Source: Tribonema minus (lineage: Eukaryota > Sar > Xanthophyceae > Tribonematales > Tribonemataceae). Taken from it: a stretch of DNA of 64,000 nt. The notes under the pieces are model-generated. The model was not told the DNA's origin. It searched no databases and saw only the letters and a program-made list of their open reading frames with translations. Positions 33,561 to 46,123 of this stretch are shown piece after piece. Where the stretch lies: contig JAFCMP010000552.1 of NCBI GenBank assembly GCA_017506865.1, positions 496,001 through 560,000 on the forward strand, given 5' to 3'. The first letter of the stretch is position 1; each line of letters opens with the position of its first letter. The position numbers were made by a program, and so were the translations under genes.

Positions 33561-36063
33561 CAGCAGCGCAATACGGTGCAGCACTTGATCGCGGGCACTG
33601 CTGCAGGCCTTGTATCCACCACTGCTTTCTACCCTCTCGACTTGGTCAAAACGCGATACCAGGCATACCATCAGGGTGCCTCGCCGTACGCCTCTCTGTC
33701 CTCGGCGTTTAAGACAATAGCGGAGCAGGAGGGGTGGAGAGCGCTGTATGCGGGCCTGGTGCCGTCTGTATGGGGGGGAGGGCTGGCGTGGGGAGCCTAC
33801 TTCTATCTCTATCAGATGTCCAAGGATGCTTTACAAACGGGCACCGGCGCGGAGCAGCTGAACGTATCGCACCACCTCACGGCAGGTGTACTTCTCGAAC
33901 TCTATACGCGTGAGCTGTCGCAAAGCCCAGTATCTCTAGCGCTGTCTGGGTCAGGGTGACTGTAGTCGGTCAGCAGGTGCTTGGAGAGCATCTCTCACTG
34001 CATGCGGCATGACTCAGTGAATCATCGACTGTCAAATTGAAACCACGGCTCTTTCCAAACAAGACGTGTCTGTCGGCATTGGTGGAGGTGCGAGTGCACT
34101 GACTGCTGAGTACGATATGAGCGGTAGGCAGCAATTTCATTCTCAACGCTTCAGAGTCGCTCAGATTCACACAAATGCAACAACGCTTTGCAGTGCTCAT
34201 GGACACAGCGCAGTTGTCACATTGCAACCATGTCGCACAAAGTTCTTGATTCCTTGAGGCCTAGTTGAGGCTGTGGTGCGCGGCATCAGTTTGCGGTCAG
34301 TCGCAGTTCCGCTGGTTGTGGCATCCATCGCGCCTTGTCCTCTTGCGCCTGTGCGCAGGTTTAATGGCAGGCAACATTCTGGTCCTCCTGGGCAACCCCG
34401 TGTGGCTGGTCAAGACGCGCCTGCAGCTGCAGACGCGTGACAACACTCAGCGCCTGGGCCGGCGCCCTTACAGGTGCGAGGAGGGCCCGCTGGCGTTCAA
34501 AGCAGTTTTGTTGTTGAGCCTCGCTCTTTGGCCCCGCCCCCCCCCTTGCAAGGCCTTCACGGACGAGCTGGCGACCATTACGCGAGATCAGGGCATGCTA
34601 GCACTGGAAGCAGTGGCCATTATCACAGGTCACTAATACTCCCCCCCCCTCCCCCCCGTGCAGGGGCTCCATGCTCTACGTCTTCTTGCTCCCTTGTCAT
34701 TGGTCGGCTTGCTTATGCTTGCCAGCAGCGATACACTGCTGCTTCTCCACTTGCGGAGCACTGACACTGTCCAGGGGTCCAGAAAAAGGCCTTCACGTTC
34801 CACGTTCTGTGAGCGCCAACCTAAACAGCCCCCCCCCTCCCCCCCCCCCCCCTTTGCAGGGGCTTCACGGACGCGCTGGTCACCATTGCGCGCGAGGAGG
34901 GCGCTCTGGCGCTCTACAAGGGCATCGTCCCCGCCATGCTGCTGAGCACGCAGGGCGCGCTGCAGTTTGCGGCGTACGAGTGGCTCAAGGGCTGGGTGCC
35001 GCGCGACCTGCAGCAGAGCAAGCCCGTGGAGAGCCTGGTCATGGGCGGCGGCTCCAAGATCTTTGCGTCCGTGGTGAGCGCTGCTGCTCCTGCTCAGCCC
35101 TGACAGACAGAACTGTGCACACACTCTCTCTGGGCGCGGGGTGGGGGGATGGGGGAGGGAGAGGGAAACCCATGGGGGGGGGGGGGGGGGGAGGGAGAAC
35201 CCCATGGAGGCGCCTTGTTGTTTGGCCTGGCACGACCATGAGCGCCCTGCCACGATCAAGAGCCCGCTTGTATGCTGCAATAGACGAGGGTGGCCACAGT
35301 ACCTCTCTTGTCATGCACTTGCGCGTCGCGGGTGACATTTCCCCCACATGAGCAGATCATTACCACGTGTCAGCGCTCCGCGCCTCAGCGCTCAGCGCCG
35401 CATGTGCCACACCGCTCAGCGCCCCCCCCCCCCCCCCCCCCCTCCCCTGTCTGCAGGTGACGTACCCCACGCAGGTCATAAAAACGCGGCTGCAGGACAG
35501 GGCAGCGGCAGCGGTGAGCGCTGCTGCCGCGGGCCGCTCCATCTACACGGGGACCGCGCAGTGCGCCGCGCTCATCTGGAGACAGGAGGGCGCGCGCGGG
35601 TTCTTCAGGTATGCGTCGCAACCTCAAACATGCCTGCATGCGTGCGTTTGTTGCCATGGCTCTTGTGGCTCGGTGAACGTCGCTGCATTCTTGACAGGGA
35701 GGTGGCTTACTATGGCATCAATGCTGCCGGCGGACGTCGGTCCTAGCTGCGCATACACAAACACCGCTGTCTGTTTTTGCAGCGTTCGGCGCTCCCTTGG
35801 CACCAGGCGGGCGCGTGCGGGTTCCTGCGCCCCTGTTCCAATGCCCCTTGTTTCTGTACCTCGCAAGTACGACAGACTGCGCGCTGGTACATGCTTTGAC
35901 ATGATTAACACGTCACATTATCTCCGCTGCGTTGATCAATGCCAGGGGGTGCGTGCCCTATGCGCTGCGCGCGGCGCCGGCGTCCGCGGTCACTTTCGTC
36001 GTGTACGAGGAGGCCATGCGGCTGCAGCGCGACGCAGGCGGCAGTGGCGGCGGCTGGGGCTAG
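33432..36063 (+). CDS. Mitochondrial carrier, SLC25A32 (folate/FAD) type
   Basis: Exons 33432-33885, 34359-34473, 34860-35073, 35457-35608 and 35946-36063 join in phase to 350 aa. Three carrier repeats are visible: FYPLDLVKTRYQAY, GNPVWLVKTRLQLQ and TYPTQVIKTRLQD, each the Px[DE]xx[KR] type or its variant. The second (NPVWLVKTRLQLQ) and the ending GCVPYALRAAPASAVTFVVY are characteristic of the SLC25A32/FLX1/NDT branch, which carries folate, FAD or NAD across the inner mitochondrial membrane or plastid envelope. The exact substrate cannot be told. The N-terminus has a poly-Gln run of about 15 before the first helix. It is divergently paired with the HVA22-C2 gene. Confidence 0.9.
33525..33567 (+). 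repeat. CAG/CAA repeat coding poly-Gln
   Basis: Imperfect CAG/CAA run inside exon 1 of the carrier, coding roughly 15 Gln in a row. It lies in the poorly conserved N-terminal extension. Confidence 0.9.
34535..34800 (+). repeat. Acceptor-side copies of carrier exon 3
   Basis: CTTGCAAGGCCTTCACGGAC at about 34545 and GTGCAGGGGCTCC near 34658 repeat the true exon 3 acceptor and start (TTTGCAGGGGCTTCACGGAC at 34853). The first copy also retains GAGCTGGCGACCATTACGCG. Confidence 0.75.
35422..35442 (+). repeat. C21 polypyrimidine tract
   Basis: A pure C run followed by TCCCCTGTCTGCAG, the acceptor of carrier exon 4. Confidence 0.95.
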
Positions 36064-37067
36064 TGAGCCCGAGCCAGACGATGAGACTTAAAAGACAAGT
36101 GATTGGGCGCGAGTCGCGCGCGTTGACGCGGCGCGCTGCAGAGGCACGACAGTCCATCATGGCGACGACGGGTTAAACCATGCACTGAGCTGAGCACCGA
36201 GGCCCTTGCAACCGTTGTGACGGACCTCGACGGGCCGGATTCAAGTTCGGTGCCCAGGCGCTGTGACGCGTGCGGCGCCGCGAGCGGGGGCTGCTGCTCT
36301 GGATTTGGAATGGGGACCAGGGTCAAAGTAAGGGCGGGGCCACCTCCACTCTTACACCCAGCATGCGCCCCGCGCTGGCTCATGTCAAAGACGCGCTGCA
36401 GCTGCAGGAATGACATGTGCCGTCCCATGTCCTGTGGCACCACCAATGAGTCACTGAGTCAATAAGGGAAGGGAAATCTCAGTGAGGCTGTGCAGTCTCG
36501 GGCCTGGTGCTGAGACCCACACACATCCTGAGTATGTTCAAGGGCTGGGGAATCTGCAGGCAAGCAGTGAATTTGACATGGATGGCACACTGACCATCAA
36601 ATTCAACGGTGACACAGCAGCATCTGTTGCTGCCTTTCATTTGTTTTTGTACACCTTTGCATGCTTTGCTTGCATGTGCTCCTCCCAGCATGTCTGTCAG
36701 CCATCATCGAGATGAAATTGCTTCGTGCTCGGATTGGAAGTTGTTGCTGCTGTGAGAGAGTGGCAATGGGTGATGTTCTTGTTGCCTTGAAAGCCTCGAC
36801 CGTATCACCGATTTAACGCGTATGTATATGTTGAATATACTATGGTTAATACGCGTGACAATGTTATGCAGCACGCGGTTGCATGCTAACTTACTTGCCC
36901 AATGGGAACGGGGGCGGGAAAGGTCCCCGATTTGTGCAACCGTTGGCGCAACTGTAAACTTCTCTTGTTGAAGTTGTTGCTTGGAGCGTGGCAGCGTAGG
37001 TACCGCATAATGGCCCACATGATGGGCTATTACCCTAAACGAGAAAAATCTCTTTCAGGCAGGCCGC
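36064..37067. other. Intergenic, no gene seen
   Basis: Between the carrier stop and the IQ/PH gene. CTCTTTCAGGCAGGCCGC just before the ATG at 37068 could be the acceptor of a 5' UTR intron. TTGAAGTTGTTGC occurs near 36968. No exon recognised. Confidence 0.45.
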
Positions 37068-40000
37068 ATGCTGTCAAAAGCAGCGTTGCAACAGGCATCC
37101 GGCGATGACTCAACCTCCTGCATCCTACAGAACTCTACGATGACGGAGCGCGGGGGGGACTCCATAGACTACGGCGAGCTATTCACGCCTCCTGTGACGC
37201 CTCCTCCGCAGAAGAGGTTCTTCGCAAAGCTGCTGGGAGATCTTGTAGGCTCGGCATCAGATGAGCAGCAAGCAGGCACCCCCAGAGCGGAGCAGAATCC
37301 GGTCGTCGCCAACTACTGGCAGAACTATGACCTCTCCACCAGCACAGAGCCAGATCTGTTCAAGCCAGAGGACCTGTCCTCCGTGATGATCCTGAAGAGC
37401 GGCCTGAATGCCATGCTGATGCGCTTGCATGTCCAGCGCCGCATTGACAGCAAGGACAGGAGGCACCAGGACAGGGCCGCTACGAGGATACAGGCGCTGG
37501 CGAGGCAGTGGCTGGTGATGAGGAGGCTGCCGGAGCTTGCGGCTGCCATTGAGAAGCACATCAAGCTCACTGGCAACATCAGGTGCTCATCTTGATGTGG
37601 TTTTCAGGCTGCTTGCGCTGCTCTTACTGGTTCTCCCTGTGCCGCAGGCTGCAATCAGGCGCGTTCACCTGTTGCGGGCCTGCTTTAGATTAAGAATTCT
37701 CACGCGGCAGCGAGCTTCAAGTGCAGTCATGCAATGGCGGTGAGCCCTCGAGCTGCCGCTCATGCAGCACACGCCATACTCAGTGCCACTGGCAGCGGCC
37801 CGAGCCCTGCCACGTCCGACTGCATTTTTCATTCGCTGCACAGCAACGTGCAAGCTGTCCCTGGTCAGGTGTATATGCAGAGAACTGAGGCTCCCTATAG
37901 CACAGCACCAGCATTGTGTGTCAGGCAATCCACATGGGTGTCCTTGCCTGCAATGAGCACAACGCCATATGTGATGCGAAATACCTGCCACAGCCTGCGG
38001 CCGCAAAGTGCCAGCACGTAAAGCAGGGACTGCTGCAGAAGAGGCGTCCACAATCACAACTTCAAGTTGGGGAGCGTCAGCAAACAACCGATGGCGCTCC
38101 CGCCAAACCCACTCGATCTGCTCCTCCAAAGCGGACGCCGCTTCGCAATACATACGATGTCAGGTGTCGACACAGCGACAGAGGCGGACTGCAAAGACAC
38201 GTGCCACAATGCACACCAAAGTTAGCAGCATCGCGTGGCACATCTTTACACTTTATCATATCTAGTAAGTCCCATTTTGAAATGACATTCATGCCATGCT
38301 GACAGAAATGAATGGTTTCCAAGGAAACGCCTATCACACTGCTGGTCTTGCCGTGATCTTACCCCTGCTTAGGCAATGAGAGTACTCATCTTAAAGGTGG
38401 CTTACTCGCTTGCGCAATGAGAGCTCTCAACTCAAAGTTGGCTTCCATACAAAAGCCCTATTCTGAGCTTGGAATAAAGTGATGAAGTTGAAGACTGCGA
38501 CTCACGACTCACGCAGGCGCTTCAAGCGCGAGCTGCTGGAGCGCGGCGTCCCCCTGGGCGAGTTCAACTGCGAGAGCGGCGGCGTGCAGTCCGCGCTGCT
38601 GCGGCCGAACGCCAGCCGCAACGCGCTCATCTGGCGCAAGAACGCGCTCAGCAAAGACGCCTCCGTCCCCCTCATCAAGCTCAAGGTTAGTGCGTGCCTG
38701 CGCCGTGTGCGTCTTGCAGCAGGCGCGCATGCTTCCTACTCATGTACCCATGAGTGCACTGCGGGTTCTGTCGTTTGCCGGAACATTGTTTCGAAAGCGG
38801 GCTTTGGGTCTGCATTTGCAGACAGCGCAATTGTGGCTTTTGAGAAGACTCTTGCGTTTCAACATGCCCACAGAAACTGCTTTAACGGTCAGCGTGCTGC
38901 TGCATTCGGCCTCTGCTCTCAAGAATACTCTGCACTATACCCCTATACCCTGTGCGGCAGGCAGGCACCGTCATGCCTGCCAGATCTTACATACCCTGCG
39001 CCTTATACTACCCTCCCCCCTTGCCTTGTATACGTGCTAACTCCTTCCCTACACACTCACGCACACCTCATGCCTTGCGTACATGCCCGCCCCCCCAGTA
39101 TACATACCCCCCCCCCCCCTTGCCCAGATCATGCAGCCGCATGCGCCTGCCGCTTGCATCCTCACACACTAACACGCCTCCATGTACTGCAGCTGCGCAG
39201 CGCTCCAGCTGCCGCACCCCCCCTTTTTCAGCACCCGCGCACAAGCACCAGCCAGCGCTGGCCACCACCGCCCCTCTCAACGGCAGGCCTGTGCATTCGA
39301 CGCACGCCGGCTACTTCAGGCCACCCCAGCCGGTCAAACACGCAGAGTGCTCTCCCTCTGCTAAACCCCTACAGTACTTGGCAAGATCCCACACAGCGCC
39401 CACCGCCCCGCCCCCCCCCCCCAGTCTCGCTGACGTTCCGCTGCTCTCTCGTGCGCGCGCGCCGTCGCAAAGTGCAGGCCTGCTACGCGGGCTACCCGCG
39501 CACAGGGTTCCCGACGCCGGCCATGGTGGCGCGGCGCACGCGCCTGCCGGACGCGGAGCGCGCGTTCACGCTGCAGCGCGAGGACACGGGCGCGAGCGTC
39601 GTGTTCCTGGTGCGCGCCGCCAAGGACAGGGCCGCTGTAGTGCGAGGGCTGCAGGCGATCGTCAACGAGGTGCGTATGTGGTTAACAACTGGTTGTGCGA
39701 CGTGTTTATTAGGGTTAGGGTCAGTGTGCAGGGTTAGGATGAGGGTGAGAGCGTCGTGTTCCTGATGCGCGCCGCCAAGGGCAGGGCTGCTGTTGTGCGC
39801 GGGCTGCAGGCGATCGTCAACGAGGTGCGCGTGAGTTTGCAACGCGCTACTAGGGTTAGGGTAAGGGTTCACGCTGCAGCGCCAGGACACGGGCGCCAGC
39901 GTTGTTTTTCTGGTGCGCGCCACAAAGGGCCGCACCGCCGTCGTGCGCGGGCTGCAGGCGATCCTTAACGAGGTATGTAGATATCGAGGTACGTAGGTAT

Positions 40001-43000
40001 TCAACGCGCCTAGGGTTATGGGAGGGTGAGGGTTCAGCGTCAGGGTCAGGGTCAGGGACAGGGTCAGGCGATCGTCAATGAGGTACGTAGGTATCTGACA
40101 CGCTTAGAGCTAGGTGTAGGGGCAGGGTTAGCCCTAACCCTAACCCTAACCATGGGGTCAGGGCTGGGGTTTGGGTTAGCATTGAAACAGGGGTAGGTCT
40201 AAGGTCAGGGGTGTAGGGATAGGGAGAGGGTTAGAGTTAGGGTCAGGGTGTGGGACGAGGGTCAGGGTTGAGCAGGCGGCGGTGCGCGAGGACAGCCCCC
40301 GCAGCGGTGCGGGCCTCGCAGGCATCAACGCGGAGCACTGCTGCCGCTCGATCGTACTGCGGGTTGGCGATGCTCAGCAATTACGCACGTCATGCGCCGT
40401 TTGATCACGTCATACTTGCAAACACGCTTCTTCCGCATGCCCGCTGCTCGTCTCGCTCGTCCACCGGGTCCGCCGTGCTTCTGACTGTGTCAGGCACCAG
40501 CGCTCGACTGCCGCTCAATGACGTGCCTGCTGCGCAATGATGATCACAAGCTGGGTCTGGGTTGCTCTGAGCACTGATAGAGCATGCTGATCACTGCCAT
40601 TTGGTTGCTCAACGCGCGCTGGGGTGGGGTTGACTCCAGCCCTGTTGTGGACCCTAACTGCCTGACCCTGCGACATACGCACGTGATCGCATCAGCAGTA
40701 GCAGCACAGTTGGCGGCACTACGCTCGGCAGCAGCGCGCTCCGTGCACGAGGGCTAGGGTTAGGGCTAGATTTAGAGGCAGGGCTGAAGCTAGGGCTAGG
40801 GTTAGGGTTAGGGTTAGGTTTAAGACCGAACCGACGTGCGCTGCCAGGTCAGGGCTAGGTAGACAGGCAGGGCCAGGGCTGGGGCTAGAATTGCGATCAG
40901 ACGTCCAACAACCCATGTGTGCTGCCAATATCTGCAGGTGAGCAGCCCGGAGGCCTTCTACTTCGATGAGGGCGGCTGCGTACGACACGCCCCGCACTCC
41001 ATCTTGGGGCTAGGGTTAGGGTTAGGGTTGGGGTTAGGGTTAGGGTTAGGACCAGGGTTAGGGTTAGGGTAACACTCAGGCGCCCAACAAATCACGCGTA
41101 TGCTGCCAAAATCCACAGGTGAATAGCCCAGATGCCTTCTACTTTGATGAGGGCGGCTGCGTGCGGCGCGTCACGCGCTCCATCTTCGACCCCAGCGGCA
41201 ACACGGCAGTGCGCGAGGCGCGGCGGCGCGCGCGCGCGGAGCGCATCGAGGCACGCCGGTGAGCACTGGGCGCAATTCATATATTTACTTGAATACTACA
41301 AAGTATACATACACGAAAATGAATACTTCGAAGTATAAAGATCGTAGAGCTCTAGGTGACAAGGGGTGGTTGGCCGCAAGTGCCTTCCACCAATAACCGT
41401 GGTCGCCGCTGCTGCAGCAATTGGCCACGAGGCTATAGAAGTATGTGTGAAAGGAGGCGTGCTGATAAGTATGCACGTGTACTTTATCATAGAGCGCATC
41501 GAGGCGCGCCGCTGAGCACCAAGTAGGCGTACTTTATGGGAAAGAGGAGTGCCTGTATGTATGCACATCTACTTTATCGAGGCCGTGCGCGAGGCGCGGC
41601 GGCGCGCGCGCGCGGAGCGCATCGAGGCACGCCGGTGAGTACTGGGCGTACTTCATATATATGTACTTCGAAGCATACACTTCTATGTATATATCAGGGC
41701 GCGCCGGTGAGTACTGGGCGCACTTCATGTAGAAGTATGCATGTATATGGGAGGAGGAGTGTTCATATGTATGCACATGTACTTTATCGAGGCGCGCCGG
41801 TGAGTATTAAGCAGGCGTACTTAGGGTTAGGGTCAGGGTTAGGGTTAGGGTTAGGGTTAGGAGTGCATGTATGCGCAACTGATTTGAAGCGACGTATGTG
41901 TACAGGGGGGGGGGGGTCAGGATGTAAGAGCGCTTGATATGAGAGCAGTCATAAAATGAGAGCGATTCGGCGGCTGGACACATATCTGGTGTATGCATGC
42001 ATTGTTATTGTGAGCATGCACGTGAGAACACATTGGTCGTTGCGAATAACACCAAAAAGGACTCGTGTATATGTATATATACTTCGCAAAGAGCGCATGG
42101 AGGGGAGCACCTGGCGTTACATGTAGCTTGACTTGTAATGAGTGAATGCCTGTGTTGTCATGCAGGTAGACTATCGTACCATGAGCATATGAGTACAACA
42201 TGAGGCAGCACACTTGTGTACGGCAGCAAGTACTGTGAATTGTGCCTGGAGCCATGCGCGTGCGTGGAGATGTACGGTAGCGGATGAGCGCTTTGCAAAA
42301 TGCCACAACAAGACTGTTGTGGTGGTGCAAGGCCTGAGAATGGAGGGAAGCTGCCCATGGACTGCTATTTCTGATTGTTATCAGCGGCAGTGGGCCTCGT
42401 GTCCGTTCTCTGCTTCATCTCCGTTTTCTGCGAGCACAGAACGCGCGACAAACCACATGGACAACCTCCGCGCTCTGCCGTGCTCCCTCGCAGGGCGCAG
42501 CTACTTGAGGAAGCGTGCTTTCAATCACCATAACATGATCACATCTGCCACGGATGCACATAGTACAATGCGGTCAGCTGCGCTGAGCATGGATGCCCCG
42601 ACCGCACTCCTGCAGGAAACAGCTGGAGGCGGCGGAGGCGGCGCGGCAGCAGCGCGCCGAGACGCTGCGCGCGCGCCGCGAGCGCGCCGCCGCGCACGGC
42701 AGCGGCAGCACCAGCGCTGCCGCCCCTGCCGCCAACGACAGCGGCGGCGGCGGCGACGGCGGCGATGACGTGCTTGCAGCGCTCACGAGCAGCCTCGATG
42801 ATGCCTGCAGCGCGTCGCCTGAGCGCCGCAACCGCACGCGCCACTGGAGCCAGCGGCTGTCGGGGCTGCGCAGCAACGGTGTGGTGTCGCCGCGCTCGCT
42901 GCGCCTGCGCGCGCCGTTGCTGTCGCTGCCGGGCCTGTTCAACCGCCGCCGTAGCCGCACGTCGGCGTCGGCGGCGGCGGCAGAAGCAGCTGCGGCGGAG

Positions 43001-43431
43001 GCAGCGGCAGCTGCGCCGCCGCCGCCGGCGCGCAGCGCAGCGGCGACGGGCCCGTTGCTCAGCAGCAGCGCGAACCTCGCGCTCAACGGCAGCGTGGACT
43101 TGGCGGCGGTGTACTTGAACGCCAGGCTGTCGCTTGCGTCGTCGTCATCGGCGTCGTCCGCAGCCGCACCCGAGCAGCAGCGCCGCGGCAGCGGGGCTCA
43201 GAGAGGGAGGGCTGTTGAGCATCCCAGCAGCGGCGGCGGCGGCGGCGGCGGCGGGGGCGTGATGCGCGAGGGCAGCAGCAGCAGCAGCAGCAGCGGCGGC
43301 AGCAATGGTAGCTATGCCAGCAGCAGCCTGTCTAGCGGTGAAGCCTCGTTTTGCAGCCAGGACTTTGATTACGGAATCAGAAATGAAGAAGCCGGCGGCA
43401 GCGTTTACGAGGGCGACGGCAGCGGCGCTGC

Positions 43432-43468
<37 letters not shown>

Positions 43469-43549
43469 ACGGAGACCTTGGAGGAGGACAAGTCAGAGTC
43501 AGAGTCTGAGTACGAGGAGGAAGGGGAGTACGGCGCGTCCGCCACGTGA
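37068..43549 (+). CDS. IQ-motif and PH-like domain protein
   Basis: Exons 37068-37582, 37659-37739, 38517-38685, 39478-39669, 41119-41258 and 42616-43549 join in phase to about 676 aa. A second in-frame ATG at 37140 could be the start. An IQ motif lies near residue 140 (AATRIQALARQWLVMRRL), and a second basic helix in exon 2 (LRILTRQRASSAVMQWR) may be a degenerate IQ. Exons 3-5 form a PH-like fold: PLGEFNCESG, NALIWRKN, SVPLIKLK, FTLQREDTGASVVFLVRA, VRGLQAIVNE. An RNP-rich basic helix, a Ser/Ala/Gly-rich tail and an acidic end (ESESEYEEEGEY) follow. IQ motifs bind calmodulin or myosin light chains and PH folds bind phosphoinositides or proteins, so a calcium-linked membrane scaffold is a reasonable guess. 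No named orthologue recognised. Confidence 0.75.
39670..40085 (+). repeat. Three donor-side copies of PH exon 4, spaced by TTAGGG-like DNA
   Basis: The end of exon 4 (GGGCTGCAGGCGATCGTCAA then CGAG/GTGCGT) recurs with donor points near 39824, 39972 and 40082 after the true one at 39669. The second extra copy reaches back to TTCACGCTGCAGCGC. Between copies are GGGTTAGGG-type tracts. Confidence 0.92.
40124..40150. repeat. Inverted GGGTTA / CCCTAA tract
   Basis: GGGTTAGCCCTAACCCTAAC: a TTAGGG unit meets CCCTAA units head to head inside the same intron. Confidence 0.85.
40752..40823 (+). repeat. TTAGGG-like tract
   Basis: Degenerate GGCTAGGG units leading into four consecutive GGTTAG units within the intron between PH exons 4 and 5. 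Confidence 0.85.
40925..41005 (+). repeat. Acceptor-side copy of PH exon 5
   Basis: TCTGCAGGTGAGCAGCCCGG and GCCTTCTACTTCGATGAGGG repeat the true exon 5 acceptor and start (CCACAGGTGAATAGCCCAGA, 41113 onward) 181 bp upstream. The copy decays after GCACTCCATCTT into TTAGGG-like DNA. Confidence 0.92.
41008..41071 (+). repeat. TTAGGG-like tract
   Basis: About nine GGTTAG/GGGTTA units between the exon 5 copy and the true exon 5. Confidence 0.9.
41490..41810 (+). repeat. Four donor-side copies of PH exon 5
   Basis: GAGCGCATCGAGGCACGCCG/GTGAGTACTGGGC is repeated with donor points near 41510 (mutated to TGAGC), 41634, 41706 and 41799, after the true donor at 41258. The 41634 copy extends back through the GGCGGCGCGCGCGC stretch. 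Confidence 0.92.
41821..41861 (+). repeat. TTAGGG-like tract
   Basis: Six to seven GGGTTA units, one mutated to GGGTCA, immediately after the last exon 5 copy. Confidence 0.9.
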
Positions 43550-46123
43550 GGGGAAGGGGCAGCTGAGCACTGATGCTTGACATCGAGGAATGTCTTACTT
43601 GACCATGGCGGAGTCGCGCGCTCCTCCGCTGTGCGAAGCGGTGCTGCGCGCAGCCAGGATGCACAGCGCTCAGCGACGCTTTGCTGAGCTGCGGGCGCAG
43701 GGTCGCTCTGCCCGCCTGTCCCCACCAGACGTGAACAGCACCGGATCCACGGGCTGAGTCCGGGTGCCTGTACGTCTCGCGCAGATGGGGCGGTAGCATG
43801 GCGCATTCGTTGACAGTGCACTCAGCACCCACTGGAATCTCTACCTTCGCGCAAGGTGTGCTACCGTGGCACTTGGGGTATTTTGGAGCGGAAGCAGGGT
43901 GGTTCCATGGGGTGGCGCCGGGGGGCGTCCTGCACCTCCTTCCGCTGCCGCACTGCCCAAGTTACTCTGCTGCCGTGCCTGGCGCTCGGAGTGGATGCCG
44001 AACCCCCCATTAGGGTTAGGGGCCCTAACTTAGGGCTACATTTAGGGTTAGCGCTGCACCGGGCACGCATCGCCAATAAGCGCGAATGCATATGTGCGGT
44101 ACACTTCAAAATGAGCCTGTAATCTCAAGCAATGCGTAAGCGTTCAGCAGGTGCTCAGCACTCACAAAGAGGCGGATTTGCCCAGCAGCAGCGCTCAAGC
44201 AGCGTGCGGGGGGTGCGGGCTTTGCATCAGAGTTGTTGCATCTGTTGTTGTTTCGGTTTGTTCAAGGCGGGAATCATTATTTGCTTCCGGACGCAATCCA
44301 CAGAGCCTAATTCCAAGCACGTGACTATGATGGGCACCATGTCATCATGATGTCATCATGATGTGACTCATACATTTGACACTGTTCCGCTGCTGGCTGC
44401 AGGCACCTTGAGCCATAGTGCAATGTTGTGTCCGCCAAACCGAGGTGGGCGATCTCACCCAATGCTTCACGCAAGCGGAGCGATGAAGTTTGGCAGCTCA
44501 GATTGGCTGACACTGTGCTATGTTGTACGTTTGGCTATGACCAACAGTTCTCTTGCTTCCATCCGCTGTGCAACTTCAAGTTCATCGCCATGACGCATCA
44601 CAATGTTGCATGCTGAACAGTAGGCGACGATGCATCACAGCAGTGCCAGGCACACTCTGACTCCTGCATGAGATTCATTGCATGATGCATTCCAGTTCAA
44701 CAATACACAGCAGGGATAATGCGGATGCCCTTTGGTTCAATGCACCATGACACGGTATTATTTGTGCGCGCTTGCAGCCGTTCAGTGCAACGCTGGTTCC
44801 CTTCGACAGAATTGCGCACTTACAACTCTGGCATCAGTTTGAATGGCATTATCTCAGGGCAGCAACTGGCCTGCATCAGATCTGTGTTTCCCTCAAACTG
44901 GCTGCACATTGGCTGCACCAGCATCTGAGGCGTGCCATCATGTGACTCCACGTGTGCGCAAACGTGCTTGCGCCGCACTGATGGCAGAGGCAAACGGTAT
45001 TCTTGCGCAGATGCCTCTGACACAGCACCCCTGCCCTTGACTGCGGGGCTGAACATTTTCAAGTTGAACATTAGGGTCACGGTGGCTGTACCGAACATGT
45101 GTGTGGGGGGGGCGTGCAGCAAACCAAGAAGAGCGGTATTTCCGGATACGAAAGTTGTGGGCCTGCCTGCATGTGCCGAATGCTGCGACGCCTGACCGTG
45201 TCTGCCCATGTCGGAGAGGGGGTGGCGGCGTGCACATTGTGGCAACGCTCAGTGCCTATGCTGTAGCAGTGCTCAACTGCTGTAGCAGTGCTCAACTGCT
45301 GAACTTCGTGTAAGCGTCACTCGGTGGAGTCCTCGTCCGTCCCTGCGCACAGATGAGCACACATGGGGGCGCAGACCGTCAGCAGGTGGAGACACGCGGC
45401 AATGCATGCGCGCACAGTGACACTGGCACGCGCCGCTTCTAAAAGCAGCACCTGAGACACGCGGCAATGCATGCGCGCACCGTGACACTGGCACGCGCCG
45501 CTTCTAAAAAGCAGCACCTGAATGCCTGACGCCGTGTACGCCATTGGCGCTGAACTGAATTCTGCGGTTTTCAGGCGTGCCGCATGAAGTCAGGGCAATG
45601 GTAGCTAGCGCATGGACACAAGGACTCCACTGGACAGCGGCGGCCAGTGCACAGACAGCAGCACCCGGACTGAGCCAGCGCGCATTCATGCAGCACACCT
45701 ACAGCATGTACCGGGACGGGGCACCACGAGACCACGGCATCGGCGTTGTGAAGAGCTACGCGGCAGCAGTGGCAGCCTGCTTGCAGTGCATCCGCAAAAA
45801 GCGGTGATGTTCAGCACAAAGCACTGCAGCTGCGCTCCCCGGCACTCGCTGAGCAATGCTTGGTGGCGCCCACTGAGAATCATTGACGGCACCTGCTGTG
45901 CCGCTGCTTTTTGTTCAAGCTGAGCAATGCCTCGCACGCGCCAAGAGCTGCTCGCCTGCGCTCTGTGTACACAGCTCAAACTCGTTGAAACTGGAAAGCG
46001 GAGGCCTAGCTGCACCACCTGGTGAAACTTATACGGCACCAACAGCGCGCAGATCCGCATGTTGATTCATTGCATAGAGGAACTGAAAGTTGTGGGATAC
46101 CTGGCAAGTGCGCCGCTTGAAGT
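43550..46123. other. Intergenic, no gene seen
   Basis: About 2.6 kb between two convergent genes (PH + and P450 -). It contains CAACTTCAAGTTC at 44571, a doubled TGTAGCAGTGCTCAACTGC near 45260-45298 and the 65-bp repeat below. No exon recognised. Confidence 0.45.
45391..45521. repeat. 65-bp direct tandem repeat, two copies
   Basis: Starts GACACGCGGCAATGCATGCG at 45391 and again at 45456, each ending near GCAGCACCTGA. The copies differ by about two bases, so this is recent. Confidence 0.92.

Noticed and set aside
40124..41861. Chromosome end or telomere
   Set aside because: Tracts are short, impure, in both orientations and inside a gene whose exons continue on both sides.
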